A stretch of DNA of 64,000 nucleotides, from contig CAYSPG010000001.1 in NCBI GenBank assembly GCA_964432885.1, positions 248,001 through 312,000 on the forward strand, written 5' to 3'. The notes below the pieces were generated by a model. It was not told the origin of the DNA and did not search any database. It worked only from the letters and a program-made list of their open reading frames with translations. The translations under genes were made by a program, and so were the position numbers. The stretch's first letter is position 1, and each line of letters begins with the position of its first letter. Shown one piece after another: positions 1 through 9,165 of the stretch. The DNA comes from CAYSPG01 sp964432885. GTDB lineage: Bacteria > Bacteroidota > Bacteroidia > AKYH767-A > OLB10.

Positions 1-163
1 CTGATGTTGAAAGTTTAAGTGTTATCCATTCGCCTGTTTCTGGAATAAAAAATTTTTTATTCTGCAGGTTGGGGTTAAATCTACGCTTTGTTTTACGGTT
101 TGAAAACGAAACGCTGTTTCCTACAACACTCTTTTTTCCTGTTAAGTCACAAATCTGAGACAT
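1..163 (-). CDS. rpmB: 50S ribosomal protein L28, 3' end cut by window edge
   Basis: Reading the minus strand from the ATG at 161-163 gives an open frame of 54 codons running off the left edge. It begins MSQICDLTGKKSVVGNSVSF and continues with a basic stretch (SNRKTKRRFNPN). This is the N-terminal half to two-thirds of bacterial L28 (usual length 60-80 residues), a small basic protein of the large ribosomal subunit. In Bacteroidota rpmB is usually followed by rpmG, which would lie outside the window. The first Cys is a single residue here, so a complete zinc-ribbon form cannot be judged from the fragment. Identification is by direct reading and is secure. Confidence 0.93.
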   Translation of the reverse strand, partial: MSQICDLTGKKSVVGNSVSFSNRKTKRRFNPNLQNKKFFIPETGEWITLKLSTS

Positions 164-505
164 TTTATATGCTTTTTTAAATGGGAGCGCAAATATCATA
201 AAAAAAGTATTATATGCAAATATTAAACTTTATATCCGTTTCTTATTTCAGATAATAGTGATTTATAAAGCTTATCCAGGCTATTGGTTTAAAGGTAAAA
301 TATCATTCCGCACCAGCGTTGTAATTTAGTTTACCAGTAAATTAGCTTTTAGCGCCAGCGTTTTAATTTCCAGAAACCTCTTTTAACAGAAAAAGCCCCA
401 AAACACGTTTTGGTAGCTTTTAAATTTTTCCAAAATTTAGCTATCAATGAATTTTTAAGTCATAAAAAACTTTGTACGATGGGATATTTTGAATAAAACA
501 AACTG
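164..505. other. Intergenic region between katG and rpmB
   Basis: There is no credible gene in these 342 bases. They hold the katG terminator (391-422), two 18-base direct repeats at 310-327 and 352-369 that differ at two positions and lie 42 bases apart, and AT-rich sequence upstream of rpmB. The rpmB promoter should lie within about 100 bases of position 163, but no clear TAnnTTTG match was seen on the minus strand. Confidence 0.6.
391..422 (-). terminator. Rho-independent terminator downstream of katG
   Basis: On the minus strand an AAAAGC...GCTTTT outer stem encloses CCAAAAC-gt-GTTTTGG, followed by a T-run. It lies about 85 bases past the katG stop. The outer and inner helices are separated by small unpaired bases. 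Confidence 0.65.
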
Positions 506-2707
506 CTATTTAACAAGGTCAAACCTACCGAGGCTCATTATTTTATTCCATGCCGAAACAAAGTCATTGATAAACTTTTTATTTGAATCGGCAGTGGCAT
601 ACACTTCGGCAATAGCCCGTAGCTCTGAGTTTGACCCAAAAATAAGATCAACGCGTGAAGCAGTCCATTTTGTTTCACCACTTTTACGGTCGTAACCAAT
701 AAACTCTTCTTTGGTATCAGAAGTGGGCTTCCATGCAGTTGACATATCAAGCAGGTTTACAAAAAAATCGTTACTAAGAATACCAGCTCGCTTTGTAAAA
801 ACACCATGTGCAGAATTATCAAAGTTTGTGTTTAGCACGCGCATTCCGCCAATTAGCACGGTCATTTCGGGTGCGGTAAGGGTAAGCAGTTGGGCTTTGT
901 CAATTAGCAAATCTTCAGGGCAAACTGAATAACGGGTTTTTACATAGTTTCTAAACCCATCAGCTGCAGGCTCAAGCACAGCAAAGGAATCTACATCTGT
1001 TTGTTCCTGTAAAGCATCCATCCTGCCGGGAGAAAATGGAACACTTATTTTATAATCTGCTGATGCTTTTTCAATTGCTGCGCATCCGCCAAGAACTATA
1101 ATATCAGCAAGCGAAACTTTTTTTCCATCCTTATGATTTGCATTAAAAGTTTTTTGAATTTCTTCAAGCACTTTAATTACAGTTTTAAGTTGCTTAGGGT
1201 TATTTACTGCCCAGTTATTTTGAGGAGCCAAGCGGATGCGGGCACCGTTTGCACCGCCACGTTTATCAGAATGCCTAAAGGTGGATGCCGATGCCCAGGC
1301 TACCGAAACCAATTGAGAAACGGATAACCCTGACGATAGTATATTCTCTTTAAGAACTTCAATATCTTTGGTATCAACTAATGTATGGTTTAGTGAAGGA
1401 ATAGGGTCTTGCCAAATCAAATCTTCTTTAGGCACTTCGGCACCCAAATAGCAAGCCCGCGGGCCCATATCACGGTGTGTAAGTTTAAACCAGGCACGTG
1501 CAAAAGCATCGGCAAATTGGTCGGGGTTGTCAAGAAATCGTTTTGAAATTTTTTGGTACTCCGGATCGAAACGAAGTGAAAGATCGGTGGTAAGCATGGT
1601 AGGTAAATGCTTTTTAGAAGAATCAAAAGCATCGGGGATTTCAGCAGCAGCATTTTTTGCAACCCATTGTTTTGCACCTGCAGGACTTTTGGTAAGTTCC
1701 CATTCATAAGCAAATAGATTTTCAAAAAAATCATTACTCCATTTTGCCGGTGTTTTGGTCCATGTAACTTCGGGGCCACCGGTTATAGTATCTGCGCCTT
1801 TTCCCGATTTATGTTTGCTTGTCCAGCCCAACCCCTGCTCTTCGATACCGGCAGCCTCTGGTTCGGGTCCTAACAACGAAGGATCACCGGCACCATGCGC
1901 CTTACCAAAAGAATGGCCTCCGGCAATTAGCGCCACCGTTTCCTCGTCATTCATAGCCATGCGTTTAAATGTTTCTCTTATATCCTTTGCCGCCAAAAGT
2001 GGGTCTGGGTTTCCGTTAGGCCCTTCCGGATTTACATAAATAAGTCCCATTTGAACAGCTGCCAGTGGGTTTTCAAGGCTACGGTTATCCGAGTATCGCT
2101 TGTCTTCAAGCCACTTTGATTCATTGCCCCAATATATATCCTCAGCAGGCTCCCAAACATCCTCGCGTCCACCGCCAAAACCAAATGTTTTAAATCCCAT
2201 TGACTCAAGCGCTACGTTTCCTGCAAGAATCATCAAATCGGCCCACGAAATTTTTGAGCCGTATTTTTGTTTTATTGGCCAAAGTAATCTTCGCGCTTTA
2301 TCAAGGTTTGTATTATCAGGCCAACTGTTTAATGGAGCAAAGCGCTGCAATCCCATGGCTGCACCACCGCGTCCGTCACCCGTGCGGTAAGTTCCTGCTG
2401 CATGCCATGACATGCGTATAAAAAAAGGCCCGTAATGGCCAAAGTCGGCCGGCCACCACTCCTGAGAATCGGTCATTAAGTGAGAAATATCTTTTTTTAT
2501 TGCACTTAAATCAAGGCTTTTAAATTCTTTGGCATAATTAAAATCACCGTCCATTGGATTAGACAGAAAAGAATGCTGTCTTAGAATATTTAGCTTTAAA
2601 CGGTTAGGCCACCAATTTTGATTTTGGGTTCCCATACCACCTGCATTGTTGGTTTGTGCATTGCCATGAAACGGGCATTTGCCATTGCTGTTTGTATTGC
2701 TGCTCAT
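506..2707 (-). CDS. katG: Catalase-peroxidase KatG
   Basis: Bifunctional haem enzyme that dismutates H2O2 and oxidises small donors using peroxide. The 733 residues match the usual length of about 730-740. The distal triad is R98, W101 and H102 (motif RMSWHAAGTYR). The covalent Trp-Tyr-Met adduct needed for catalase activity is predicted from W101, Y224 (GLIYVNPEGPNG) and M250. H265 in GGHSFGKAHG is the proximal haem ligand. The C-terminal half is the usual non-haem duplicate domain. There is no signal peptide, so it should be cytoplasmic. It is transcribed alone, divergent from the large secreted protein at 2968, with a palindrome (2784-2797) in the shared upstream region. OxyR control is typical of the family but no OxyR site was identified. 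Confidence 0.98.
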   Translation of the reverse strand: MSSNTNSNGKCPFHGNAQTNNAGGMGTQNQNWWPNRLKLNILRQHSFLSNPMDGDFNYAKEFKSLDLSAIKKDISHLMTDSQEWWPADFGHYGPFFIRMSWHAAGTYRTGDGRGGAAMGLQRFAPLNSWPDNTNLDKARRLLWPIKQKYGSKISWADLMILAGNVALESMGFKTFGFGGGREDVWEPAEDIYWGNESKWLEDKRYSDNRSLENPLAAVQMGLIYVNPEGPNGNPDPLLAAKDIRETFKRMAMNDEETVALIAGGHSFGKAHGAGDPSLLGPEPEAAGIEEQGLGWTSKHKSGKGADTITGGPEVTWTKTPAKWSNDFFENLFAYEWELTKSPAGAKQWVAKNAAAEIPDAFDSSKKHLPTMLTTDLSLRFDPEYQKISKRFLDNPDQFADAFARAWFKLTHRDMGPRACYLGAEVPKEDLIWQDPIPSLNHTLVDTKDIEVLKENILSSGLSVSQLVSVAWASASTFRHSDKRGGANGARIRLAPQNNWAVNNPKQLKTVIKVLEEIQKTFNANHKDGKKVSLADIIVLGGCAAIEKASADYKISVPFSPGRMDALQEQTDVDSFAVLEPAADGFRNYVKTRYSVCPEDLLIDKAQLLTLTAPEMTVLIGGMRVLNTNFDNSAHGVFTKRAGILSNDFFVNLLDMSTAWKPTSDTKEEFIGYDRKSGETKWTASRVDLIFGSNSELRAIAEVYATADSNKKFINDFVSAWNKIMSLGRFDLVK

Positions 2708-2783
2708 AAATATGTTTTTGTGATTTTTAATTTATTTTCTGCGCGAAGTTATTAATTCACGCAAAAAAATAATAGGTTTTAGG

Positions 2784-2797
2784 ATGACTTAAATCAT
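2784..2797. promoter_or_regulatory. Palindromic operator candidate between katG and the divergent secreted gene
   Basis: ATGACTTAAATCAT is an inverted repeat with one mismatched pair. Its TGA-N6-TCA core has the spacing of Crp/Fnr-family sites. It lies 77 bases upstream of the katG start and about 100 bases before the -7 element of the divergent gene. The binding protein is unknown and a chance palindrome in AT-rich DNA is possible. Confidence 0.3.
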
Positions 2798-2892
2798 TCA
2801 GGAAAAAAAATAATACTTGAATATATAAAATAAACAGGTACTTTTAATAGCTGTACTGGATAACAAAAGTATTCCTTAAAAGGCATAAAGGT

Positions 2893-2900
2893 TAACTTTG
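2893..2900 (+). promoter_or_regulatory. Bacteroidota -7 promoter element (TAACTTTG) for the gene at 2968
   Basis: Exact match to the TAnnTTTG -7 consensus used by the Bacteroidota primary sigma factor, 67 bases upstream of the start codon. No good -33 TTTG is visible at the expected distance. A second candidate, TTTG at 2915-2918 with TATACTTTG ending at 2944, has a better -33 but an off-consensus -7. Confidence 0.45.
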
Positions 2901-2967
2901 CGCACTTAACTTTATTTGCAACTTTTTTGTATCATTATACTTTGTTTTACGACTTAAAACCAAACAC

Positions 2968-5900
2968 ATGCTTACTCGCTTAACCGTTATCAGTTTATTT
3001 ATTTGTTTATCTGCAACTATTACATCAGCACAAAATTTACCTGCCAATTTTCAGGATTCACTTGTTAGCGGAGGATGGACACAGGCCGAAGGCCTGACAT
3101 TTGATTCAACCGGCCAAATGTATGTGTGGGAAAAGGATGGTTATGTATGGGTGGTTGATACCAACGGAAATAAAATTGCAACTCCCCTGCTCGACATTCG
3201 TCAGGAAGTGGGTAGCTGGCGCGATCATGGACTAAATGGTTTTGCACTTGACCCAAACTTTCGTACCAATGGATATTATTATTGCTTTTACACTGTTGAC
3301 CGAAATCACTTGATGTATTTTGGAACCGGATTGTACAATGCTTCGGCAGATAGTTTTTATAATGCAACGATTGCCCGCGTAACCCGCTATACTGCAAATG
3401 CCGCCACCAATTTTACTACCACCGTTTCAAATAGTCGGTTAGTTTTAATTGGCGAGAATAAAAAAAACGGCATTCCCGTTTTGTACGAATCGCACAGCGG
3501 AGGTCAATTGGTATTTGGTGATGACGGCACTTTGCTTATCAGCACAGGCGATGGTGCCAGCTATGCCGCATACGATAGTGGAAGCATTGCACATACGTAT
3601 TACGTGCAAGCACTTGCCGATAGCATAATTACAGCAAAAGAAAACGTGGGCGCTTTCAGAAGCCAGTTGATTGATTGCTTAAGCGGAAAAATTCTGCGCA
3701 TCAACCCAGCCACCGGAAATGGCATTGCATCAAATCCATATTATGATGCTGCCAGCCCACGTGCTGCCAGATCAAGAGTATGGGCGCTTGGGTTACGTAA
3801 TCCCTTCAGGATGTGTAAGCGACCCGGAACAGGCAATACCGATCCCTCAGCAGGCGATCCGGGCACATTGTATATTGGAGATGTAGGTTTTGAAACTTTT
3901 GAAGACATTAATGTTTGTAATGCTCCCAATCAAAATTTTGGATGGCCAAATTACGAAGGGCTTGAAGCCGTGCCAATATTTAATACCACCACAACAAAAA
4001 ATATGGACGCCCCTAACCCATTGTTTGGTGTGGGGGGATGCACACGCCAGCATTTGTATTTTAAAGAGTTAATTAAACAACCTACAAAAAACGGAGTAAT
4101 TAGTTTTCCAATAACTACCTGCAATGGCCAAACAGGTAGTGTACCGGCAAATGTTCCGCACTGGGCACATACACGTCCTACAGTTGATTATAAACACGGT
4201 GCCGTTCAGGCGCGTACCGGGGCATGGAACGGTAACAACGCATCATCAGTTGATATTGGTTCTGGAGGAAGTCCTGTTAGCGGTTCAGGTTTTGAAGGCT
4301 ATTGCGCTATTGCCGGTGTGTGGTACAATGGCAGCGCATATCCTGTCATGTATCAAAACAAATATTTTCATGCAGACTTTAGCACCAACTGGATTAAGTA
4401 TTTTAACTACAACTCACTTGATACTCCAACTTCTGTTTCCACATTTACCGATTCTATTCCATCAATTGTTTGCATGGCCATTAATCCCAAAGATCAGTTT
4501 ATATGGTACTTAAAATATCCAGATCAGGTAAGAAAACTAAAGTATGGTATTGTTTTAAATAATTTTCCTACAGCCGTAGCCACACAAAGTGTGGTTTACG
4601 GAGCCTCGCCCCTTATTGTAAATTTTACCGGAAGTCAATCCAGTGATCCGGAAGGTCAGCCGCTAACCTACTCTTGGAATTTTGGTGATGGCACTGCATT
4701 GGTTACATCCCAAAACACCCTGCATACATTTACAGTAGCGTCAGGGATTCCCACTACCTATACTGTTGCACTTACGGTTACTGACAATGTGTTGCAATCA
4801 AACACTACTACGTTAAAAGTTTTTGTAAACAATACACCACCACAAATTACCATTACAAGTCCTGTAAATAATTCGTACTATACCATGGCTTCAAACTCAA
4901 ATATAATGTGTACAGCAAGTGTTATTGATTTGGAGCATACGGCAGCCCAACTTTCATATCAATGGCAAACTATTTTGCATCACAATAACCACGAGCATCC
5001 GGAACCAGTGGATAACAATACCATTACAGCTACCACATTAAGTCCGGTTGGGTGTGATGGTGACACCTACTATTATGAACAGAAACTAACTGTTACCGAT
5101 GCTGCAGGATTATCTGCAACAGCCAGTTCATTAATTTATCCTGCATGCACAGCCCCCGCAGCAGCATTTTCAGCAAACAACACTTCTGTTTGTACGGGTA
5201 CATCAATAAATTTTACCGACCAAAGTTCAAGCCTGGCTGATAATTATTCATGGACTTTTGGAGGAGGAACCCCTTCTTCGTCAACTTTAAAAAATCCAAC
5301 AGTAACCTATAACAATGCAGGAACATATTCGGTTACTTTAACAGTGTCTAACATTTGGGGAAGTAACACCCTTACAAAAACGGGGTACATAACCGTTGGC
5401 ACATTAAATCCAGCAATAACACCAGCAGGCCCGGTTATTATTTGCGAAGGCAGCGCCACTACTCTAACCGCACCAACAGGAGCTGGCTTTACGTATCAAT
5501 GGAAATTGAATGGAACAAATATTTCAGGAGCTACAAGCAGTACCTACACCGTGTCAACAAACGGAAATTATTCATGCCTTGTTAATGCAGGTACATGTGC
5601 AAGCACATCCAATGTGGTGGTGATAAATAAAATAAATAATCCTAACCCATCCGTTACTTACAGTACGCCATTAACTTTTTGCTCGCCTGGCAGCGTAACG
5701 TTTACAGCAAACACTTTTGCCGGTGTTAGTTATCAATGGCAAAAAAATTCGGTTGATATTGCAGGCGCAACAAATCAAACGTATGTAGCAAGTACTACTG
5801 GAAAGTATCGTGTAAAAGAAACCGCCAATGGATGCACCAAACAAGGAATGGATGTACAGGTAAATGTAAATGCAACTTCGATATCAGCAGCAATTAGTGC

Positions 5901-7101
5901 TAATGGGCCAACGTCATTTTGTTCAGGCGGCTCGGTGGTGCTATCTGTTGATAATGCCATACCGGGATATGGCTTTCAATGGAAAAACAATGGTATAAAT
6001 ATTTCGGGTGCAACAAATAACGCTTACACGGCTACCGGTTCGGGCATATATACATGCCTGATAAGCGCTTCATGTGGATCTGCAACATCCAATTCTATTA
6101 CGGTTTCAACAAGCGGTATTGCAGCTATTGTTTCACCGTCCGGTTCTGTTTCGGTTTGTAATGGTGCTACTGTTTCATTTACAGCTAACACAGGTACAGG
6201 ATATAGCCATCAGTGGAAAAACAATGGTGTAAATATTTCGGGTGCAACCAATGCATCCTATAATGCTACATCAGCAGGAAATTATTCTGTGGCTATCACC
6301 TCGCCTTGCGGAAACTCAACTTCAGCAGCCACTGCCGTTACCATTTCCACATTATCTGCTTCTTCTTCTCCTTCATCAATAACTATTTGCGAAGGACAGG
6401 CAACCACATTTACGGCAAACACAGGCTATAATTACAGCTACCAATGGTTACGAAATAATGCTGTGATTTCTGGCGCAACATTTTCATCTTATGCAACATC
6501 TCAGGCGGCAACTTACAAGGTAGTAATTACCCAAGGTGGGGTATGCAGCGCCACATCTCCAACATCAACTTTAATTGTAACCAATAATCCCAAACCAACA
6601 ATTACTGCCGGTGGCCCCACTACATTTTGTGCAGGACAAAGTGTAACCTTAACTGCCAATACATTTGCCGGGGTGGTTTATCAATGGCAAAAAAACTCAA
6701 CAAACATAGCAGGTGGAACTGCCCAAAATTATGTTGCAAATGCAACCGGTCAGTACAGAGTTATTGAAACAGCCAACGGATGCAGCAAAACTGCAGCAGC
6801 AGTACAAGTAACTGTAAACTGCAGATCAGATTTAGCTGAATCTAATACGCAAGAAAACGAAATAAAAGTGATGCCAAATCCATTTAATAATGAGTTTATG
6901 GTTTACGGTTTTCAGTTTAGCACCGGAGACAAAATCGAAATGATAGATGTTTTAGGAAATGTTGCTTTGGTTTATGCGCTAAATGCTGCAACTGAAAACT
7001 GTAAACTGCAAACTACAAACATTTCTGCGGGTGTATATTTTCTGCAAGTAGTTACACCACGAGAAAAGAAAATTATAAAACTTGTTAAAACCTCTTTTTA
7101 A
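2968..7101 (+). CDS. Secreted glucose/sorbosone dehydrogenase-like protein with PKD and Ig-like repeats and T9SS sorting domain
   Basis: This 1377-residue modular exoprotein has a signal peptide (1-21), then a six-bladed beta-propeller of the PQQ-type glucose/sorbosone dehydrogenase family (about 25-520). Family motifs include LDPNFRTNGYYYCFYT, HSGGQLVFGDDGTLLISTGD, GKILRINP and GLRNPFRM. A PKD domain (about 530-622, WNFGDG), a further beta-sandwich (623-727) and a second PKD (728-810, WTFGGG) follow. Six tandem Ig-like repeats of about 80 residues (811-1290) each have a paired Cys and a YQW or QWK core. A C-terminal T9SS type A sorting domain starts near 1299 (MPNPFNNE). Catalytic activity is uncertain because many propellers of this family are unassigned. 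It should be exported and attached to the cell surface or released. The S1-domain gene starts 8 bases after the stop. Confidence 0.88.
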   Translation: MLTRLTVISLFICLSATITSAQNLPANFQDSLVSGGWTQAEGLTFDSTGQMYVWEKDGYVWVVDTNGNKIATPLLDIRQEVGSWRDHGLNGFALDPNFRTNGYYYCFYTVDRNHLMYFGTGLYNASADSFYNATIARVTRYTANAATNFTTTVSNSRLVLIGENKKNGIPVLYESHSGGQLVFGDDGTLLISTGDGASYAAYDSGSIAHTYYVQALADSIITAKENVGAFRSQLIDCLSGKILRINPATGNGIASNPYYDAASPRAARSRVWALGLRNPFRMCKRPGTGNTDPSAGDPGTLYIGDVGFETFEDINVCNAPNQNFGWPNYEGLEAVPIFNTTTTKNMDAPNPLFGVGGCTRQHLYFKELIKQPTKNGVISFPITTCNGQTGSVPANVPHWAHTRPTVDYKHGAVQARTGAWNGNNASSVDIGSGGSPVSGSGFEGYCAIAGVWYNGSAYPVMYQNKYFHADFSTNWIKYFNYNSLDTPTSVSTFTDSIPSIVCMAINPKDQFIWYLKYPDQVRKLKYGIVLNNFPTAVATQSVVYGASPLIVNFTGSQSSDPEGQPLTYSWNFGDGTALVTSQNTLHTFTVASGIPTTYTVALTVTDNVLQSNTTTLKVFVNNTPPQITITSPVNNSYYTMASNSNIMCTASVIDLEHTAAQLSYQWQTILHHNNHEHPEPVDNNTITATTLSPVGCDGDTYYYEQKLTVTDAAGLSATASSLIYPACTAPAAAFSANNTSVCTGTSINFTDQSSSLADNYSWTFGGGTPSSSTLKNPTVTYNNAGTYSVTLTVSNIWGSNTLTKTGYITVGTLNPAITPAGPVIICEGSATTLTAPTGAGFTYQWKLNGTNISGATSSTYTVSTNGNYSCLVNAGTCASTSNVVVINKINNPNPSVTYSTPLTFCSPGSVTFTANTFAGVSYQWQKNSVDIAGATNQTYVASTTGKYRVKETANGCTKQGMDVQVNVNATSISAAISANGPTSFCSGGSVVLSVDNAIPGYGFQWKNNGINISGATNNAYTATGSGIYTCLISASCGSATSNSITVSTSGIAAIVSPSGSVSVCNGATVSFTANTGTGYSHQWKNNGVNISGATNASYNATSAGNYSVAITSPCGNSTSAATAVTISTLSASSSPSSITICEGQATTFTANTGYNYSYQWLRNNAVISGATFSSYATSQAATYKVVITQGGVCSATSPTSTLIVTNNPKPTITAGGPTTFCAGQSVTLTANTFAGVVYQWQKNSTNIAGGTAQNYVANATGQYRVIETANGCSKTAAAVQVTVNCRSDLAESNTQENEIKVMPNPFNNEFMVYGFQFSTGDKIEMIDVLGNVALVYALNAATENCKLQTTNISAGVYFLQVVTPREKKIIKLVKTSF

Positions 7102-7109
7102 ACTAAGCA

Positions 7110-7937
7110 ATGCTAATTGGACAACTCAATAACTTAATTGTAAAACGAATAACAGGTGTGGGATTTTTTCTTGCTGATGAAGCAGGTAACGAAGTTTTGT
7201 TACCAAACAAATACATACCCGAAGGATTGCGTGTAAACGATACGATAGAAGTTTTTATTTACAATGATTCGGAAGACAGGCCTATTGCAACAACGCTTAA
7301 ACCGCTGATAAAATTAAATGAGTTTGCATTGTTGCAGGTAAAACAGGTTTCGCCCATTGGTGCGTTTCTTGATTGGGGATTGGAAAAAGATTTACTTGTA
7401 CCTTTTAGAGAGCAAAATTCAAAAATGCTTGAAGGAAAAAATTATGTAGTTCATTTATACACCGATGAAAGAACCAGACGTTTGGTTGCATCGGCCAAAG
7501 TGCATCGGTTTTTAAATAATGATAATTTACAACTTACAGAAGGTGATGAAGTTGATTTGCTTGTTTTTGCCAAAAGCGAACTTGGTTTTAAAGTTATTAT
7601 AAACAGCCAGTACGAAGGGCTTATTTACCACAACGAAATTTTTAAACCAATAAAGGCAGGAGATGCTTTAAAAGGATATATAAAAACTATTCGTGCCGAC
7701 AATAAAATTGATGTTGCCTTGCAAAAGCAGGGATTTAAAAACATGGATGTAAACACTATGCGTGTAATGGACTTTTTAAAAAACAACAAAGGCTTTTTGC
7801 CACTTACAGATAATAGTTCTCCTGAAGAAATAGCAAAATTGCTTAACATGAGTAAGAAGAATTTTAAAAAAGCAATTGGCATACTTTATAAAAAGCAAGC
7901 TGTACAATTGCAAACCGATGGTGTATATCTAAATTAG
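7110..7937 (+). CDS. cvfB: S1-domain RNA-binding protein, CvfB/YitL family
   Basis: A cytoplasmic 275-residue protein of the CvfB family: an N-terminal S1-like barrel (about 1-65), a canonical S1 fold (66-135; core VKQVSPIGAFLDWG, LLVPFREQ), a third OB-like segment (140-205) and a C-terminal winged-helix-like part (about 210-275, ending in the LNMSKKNFKKAIG region). Length and domain order fit the family. CvfB-like proteins bind RNA and influence virulence or stress genes in Firmicutes; the role in Bacteroidota is not established. The start codon lies 8 bases after the preceding gene, so it is probably read from that transcript, although the two products have no obvious functional link. Confidence 0.88.
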   Translation: MLIGQLNNLIVKRITGVGFFLADEAGNEVLLPNKYIPEGLRVNDTIEVFIYNDSEDRPIATTLKPLIKLNEFALLQVKQVSPIGAFLDWGLEKDLLVPFREQNSKMLEGKNYVVHLYTDERTRRLVASAKVHRFLNNDNLQLTEGDEVDLLVFAKSELGFKVIINSQYEGLIYHNEIFKPIKAGDALKGYIKTIRADNKIDVALQKQGFKNMDVNTMRVMDFLKNNKGFLPLTDNSSPEEIAKLLNMSKKNFKKAIGILYKKQAVQLQTDGVYLN

Positions 7938-7985
7938 TAATACACATCCGTACTATTAATTCGAACCTTAAAACAAATCCTTTTT

Positions 7986-9116
7986 GTGAAACTTACAGCC
8001 ATCTTTAAAGATTTTTTTGAAAGCGAAAAAGCAGGTGGTTTGCTGTTGATTTTTTGCACAGCCATTTCACTAGCAATTTCAAATACGTTTTTGCATCATA
8101 GTTATTCTCATATCTGGCATTATCAAGTTTTATTAAAGCCTGTTGAGTTTTGGATAAACGATGGGCTAATGACTGTTTTCTTTTTATTGGTTGGCCTTGA
8201 AATATCGCGCGAGGTTTATGTGGGCGAACTTTCGGATGTAAAAAAATCAATGCTACCTGTTGTTGCAGCCGTTGGAGGCATGGTAGTGCCGGCTGGCATT
8301 CATTTTATTTTTAATCATGGAAAAATTACTGAGCACGGATTTGGAATTCCAATGGCAACAGACATTGCCTTTTCTCTTGCCGTACTGTCGTTGCTTGGCA
8401 GCCGCGTGCCTGCATCGTTAAAAATATTTTTAACCGCTCTTGCCATTATTGATGATTTAGGGGCTATTCTTGTTATCGCATTGTTTTACTCAAAAAATTT
8501 TGATGTTATATTCTTTTCTATTTCGGTGGCCATGTTTGCAGCATTGCTTTTGCTTAATAAAGTTAAAATCATGCGCCTTGAAATTTATCTCATTATTGGC
8601 TGTGCATTGTGGTACTGCATGTACCGCACAGGTATTCATCCAACATTAACAGGTGTATTGCTTGCATTTGCAATTCCATTTGGAAATGGAAGAAGAAATG
8701 CCCCGCATTATAAACTGCAGCACTTTTTGCATCGCCCGGTAGCTTATTTTATTTTACCGCTTTTTGCTCTTGCAAATACAGCCATTGTGTTTCCTCAAAA
8801 TTTTATGTCTGACTTATTTAGCAATAATAGCATGGGTATAGGTATTGGATTACTGGCAGGAAAACCTGTTGGTATTTTTCTGTTTTCAATACTGGCTGCT
8901 ACTTTTGGAATATGCACCATTCCTTCTGACATTAGTAAAAACCAACTTTGGGGTACAGGACTGCTTGCTGGAATAGGATTTACCATGTCAATTTTTATTT
9001 CGCTTTTGGCTTTTACTAATCCACAGCTAATTGACAGCTCAAAAATTGCTGTATTGGCAGCTTCGCTTTTGGCGGGCTTGCTGGGTTATGTTTGGCTGCG
9101 TTTTGCATTAAAATAA
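7986..9116 (+). CDS. nhaA: Na+/H+ antiporter NhaA
   Basis: Inner-membrane secondary transporter exchanging Na+ (or Li+) for H+, important for sodium and alkaline-pH homeostasis. The 376 residues contain about 11-12 hydrophobic segments. The residues of the E. coli transport site are present with a constant offset of 7: D126 (ATDIAFS) and the tandem D156-D157 (AIIDDLGA). GLEISREVYVGEL and GIHPTLTGVLLAF are also family signatures. The start is GTG at 7986, because no in-frame ATG lies before the conserved first helix. It lies 48 bases after the CvfB gene and ends at a strong bidirectional terminator that separates it from convergent recA. Confidence 0.97.
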   Translation: MKLTAIFKDFFESEKAGGLLLIFCTAISLAISNTFLHHSYSHIWHYQVLLKPVEFWINDGLMTVFFLLVGLEISREVYVGELSDVKKSMLPVVAAVGGMVVPAGIHFIFNHGKITEHGFGIPMATDIAFSLAVLSLLGSRVPASLKIFLTALAIIDDLGAILVIALFYSKNFDVIFFSISVAMFAALLLLNKVKIMRLEIYLIIGCALWYCMYRTGIHPTLTGVLLAFAIPFGNGRRNAPHYKLQHFLHRPVAYFILPLFALANTAIVFPQNFMSDLFSNNSMGIGIGLLAGKPVGIFLFSILAATFGICTIPSDISKNQLWGTGLLAGIGFTMSIFISLLAFTNPQLIDSSKIAVLAASLLAGLLGYVWLRFALK

Positions 9117-9121
9117 AAAAA

Positions 9122-9144
9122 CCGCGAAGGTTTATTCTTCGCGG
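9122..9144. terminator. Bidirectional terminator between nhaA and recA
   Basis: A perfect 8-bp GC-rich stem, CCGCGAAG (9122-9129) with CTTCGCGG (9137-9144), and a 7-base loop. It is flanked by an A-run on the left, which is a T-run for recA, and by pyrimidine-rich sequence on the right. It lies between the convergent stop codons of nhaA and recA. Confidence 0.85.
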
Positions 9145-9165
9145 CTTGTATTGTTGTATTTAAAA

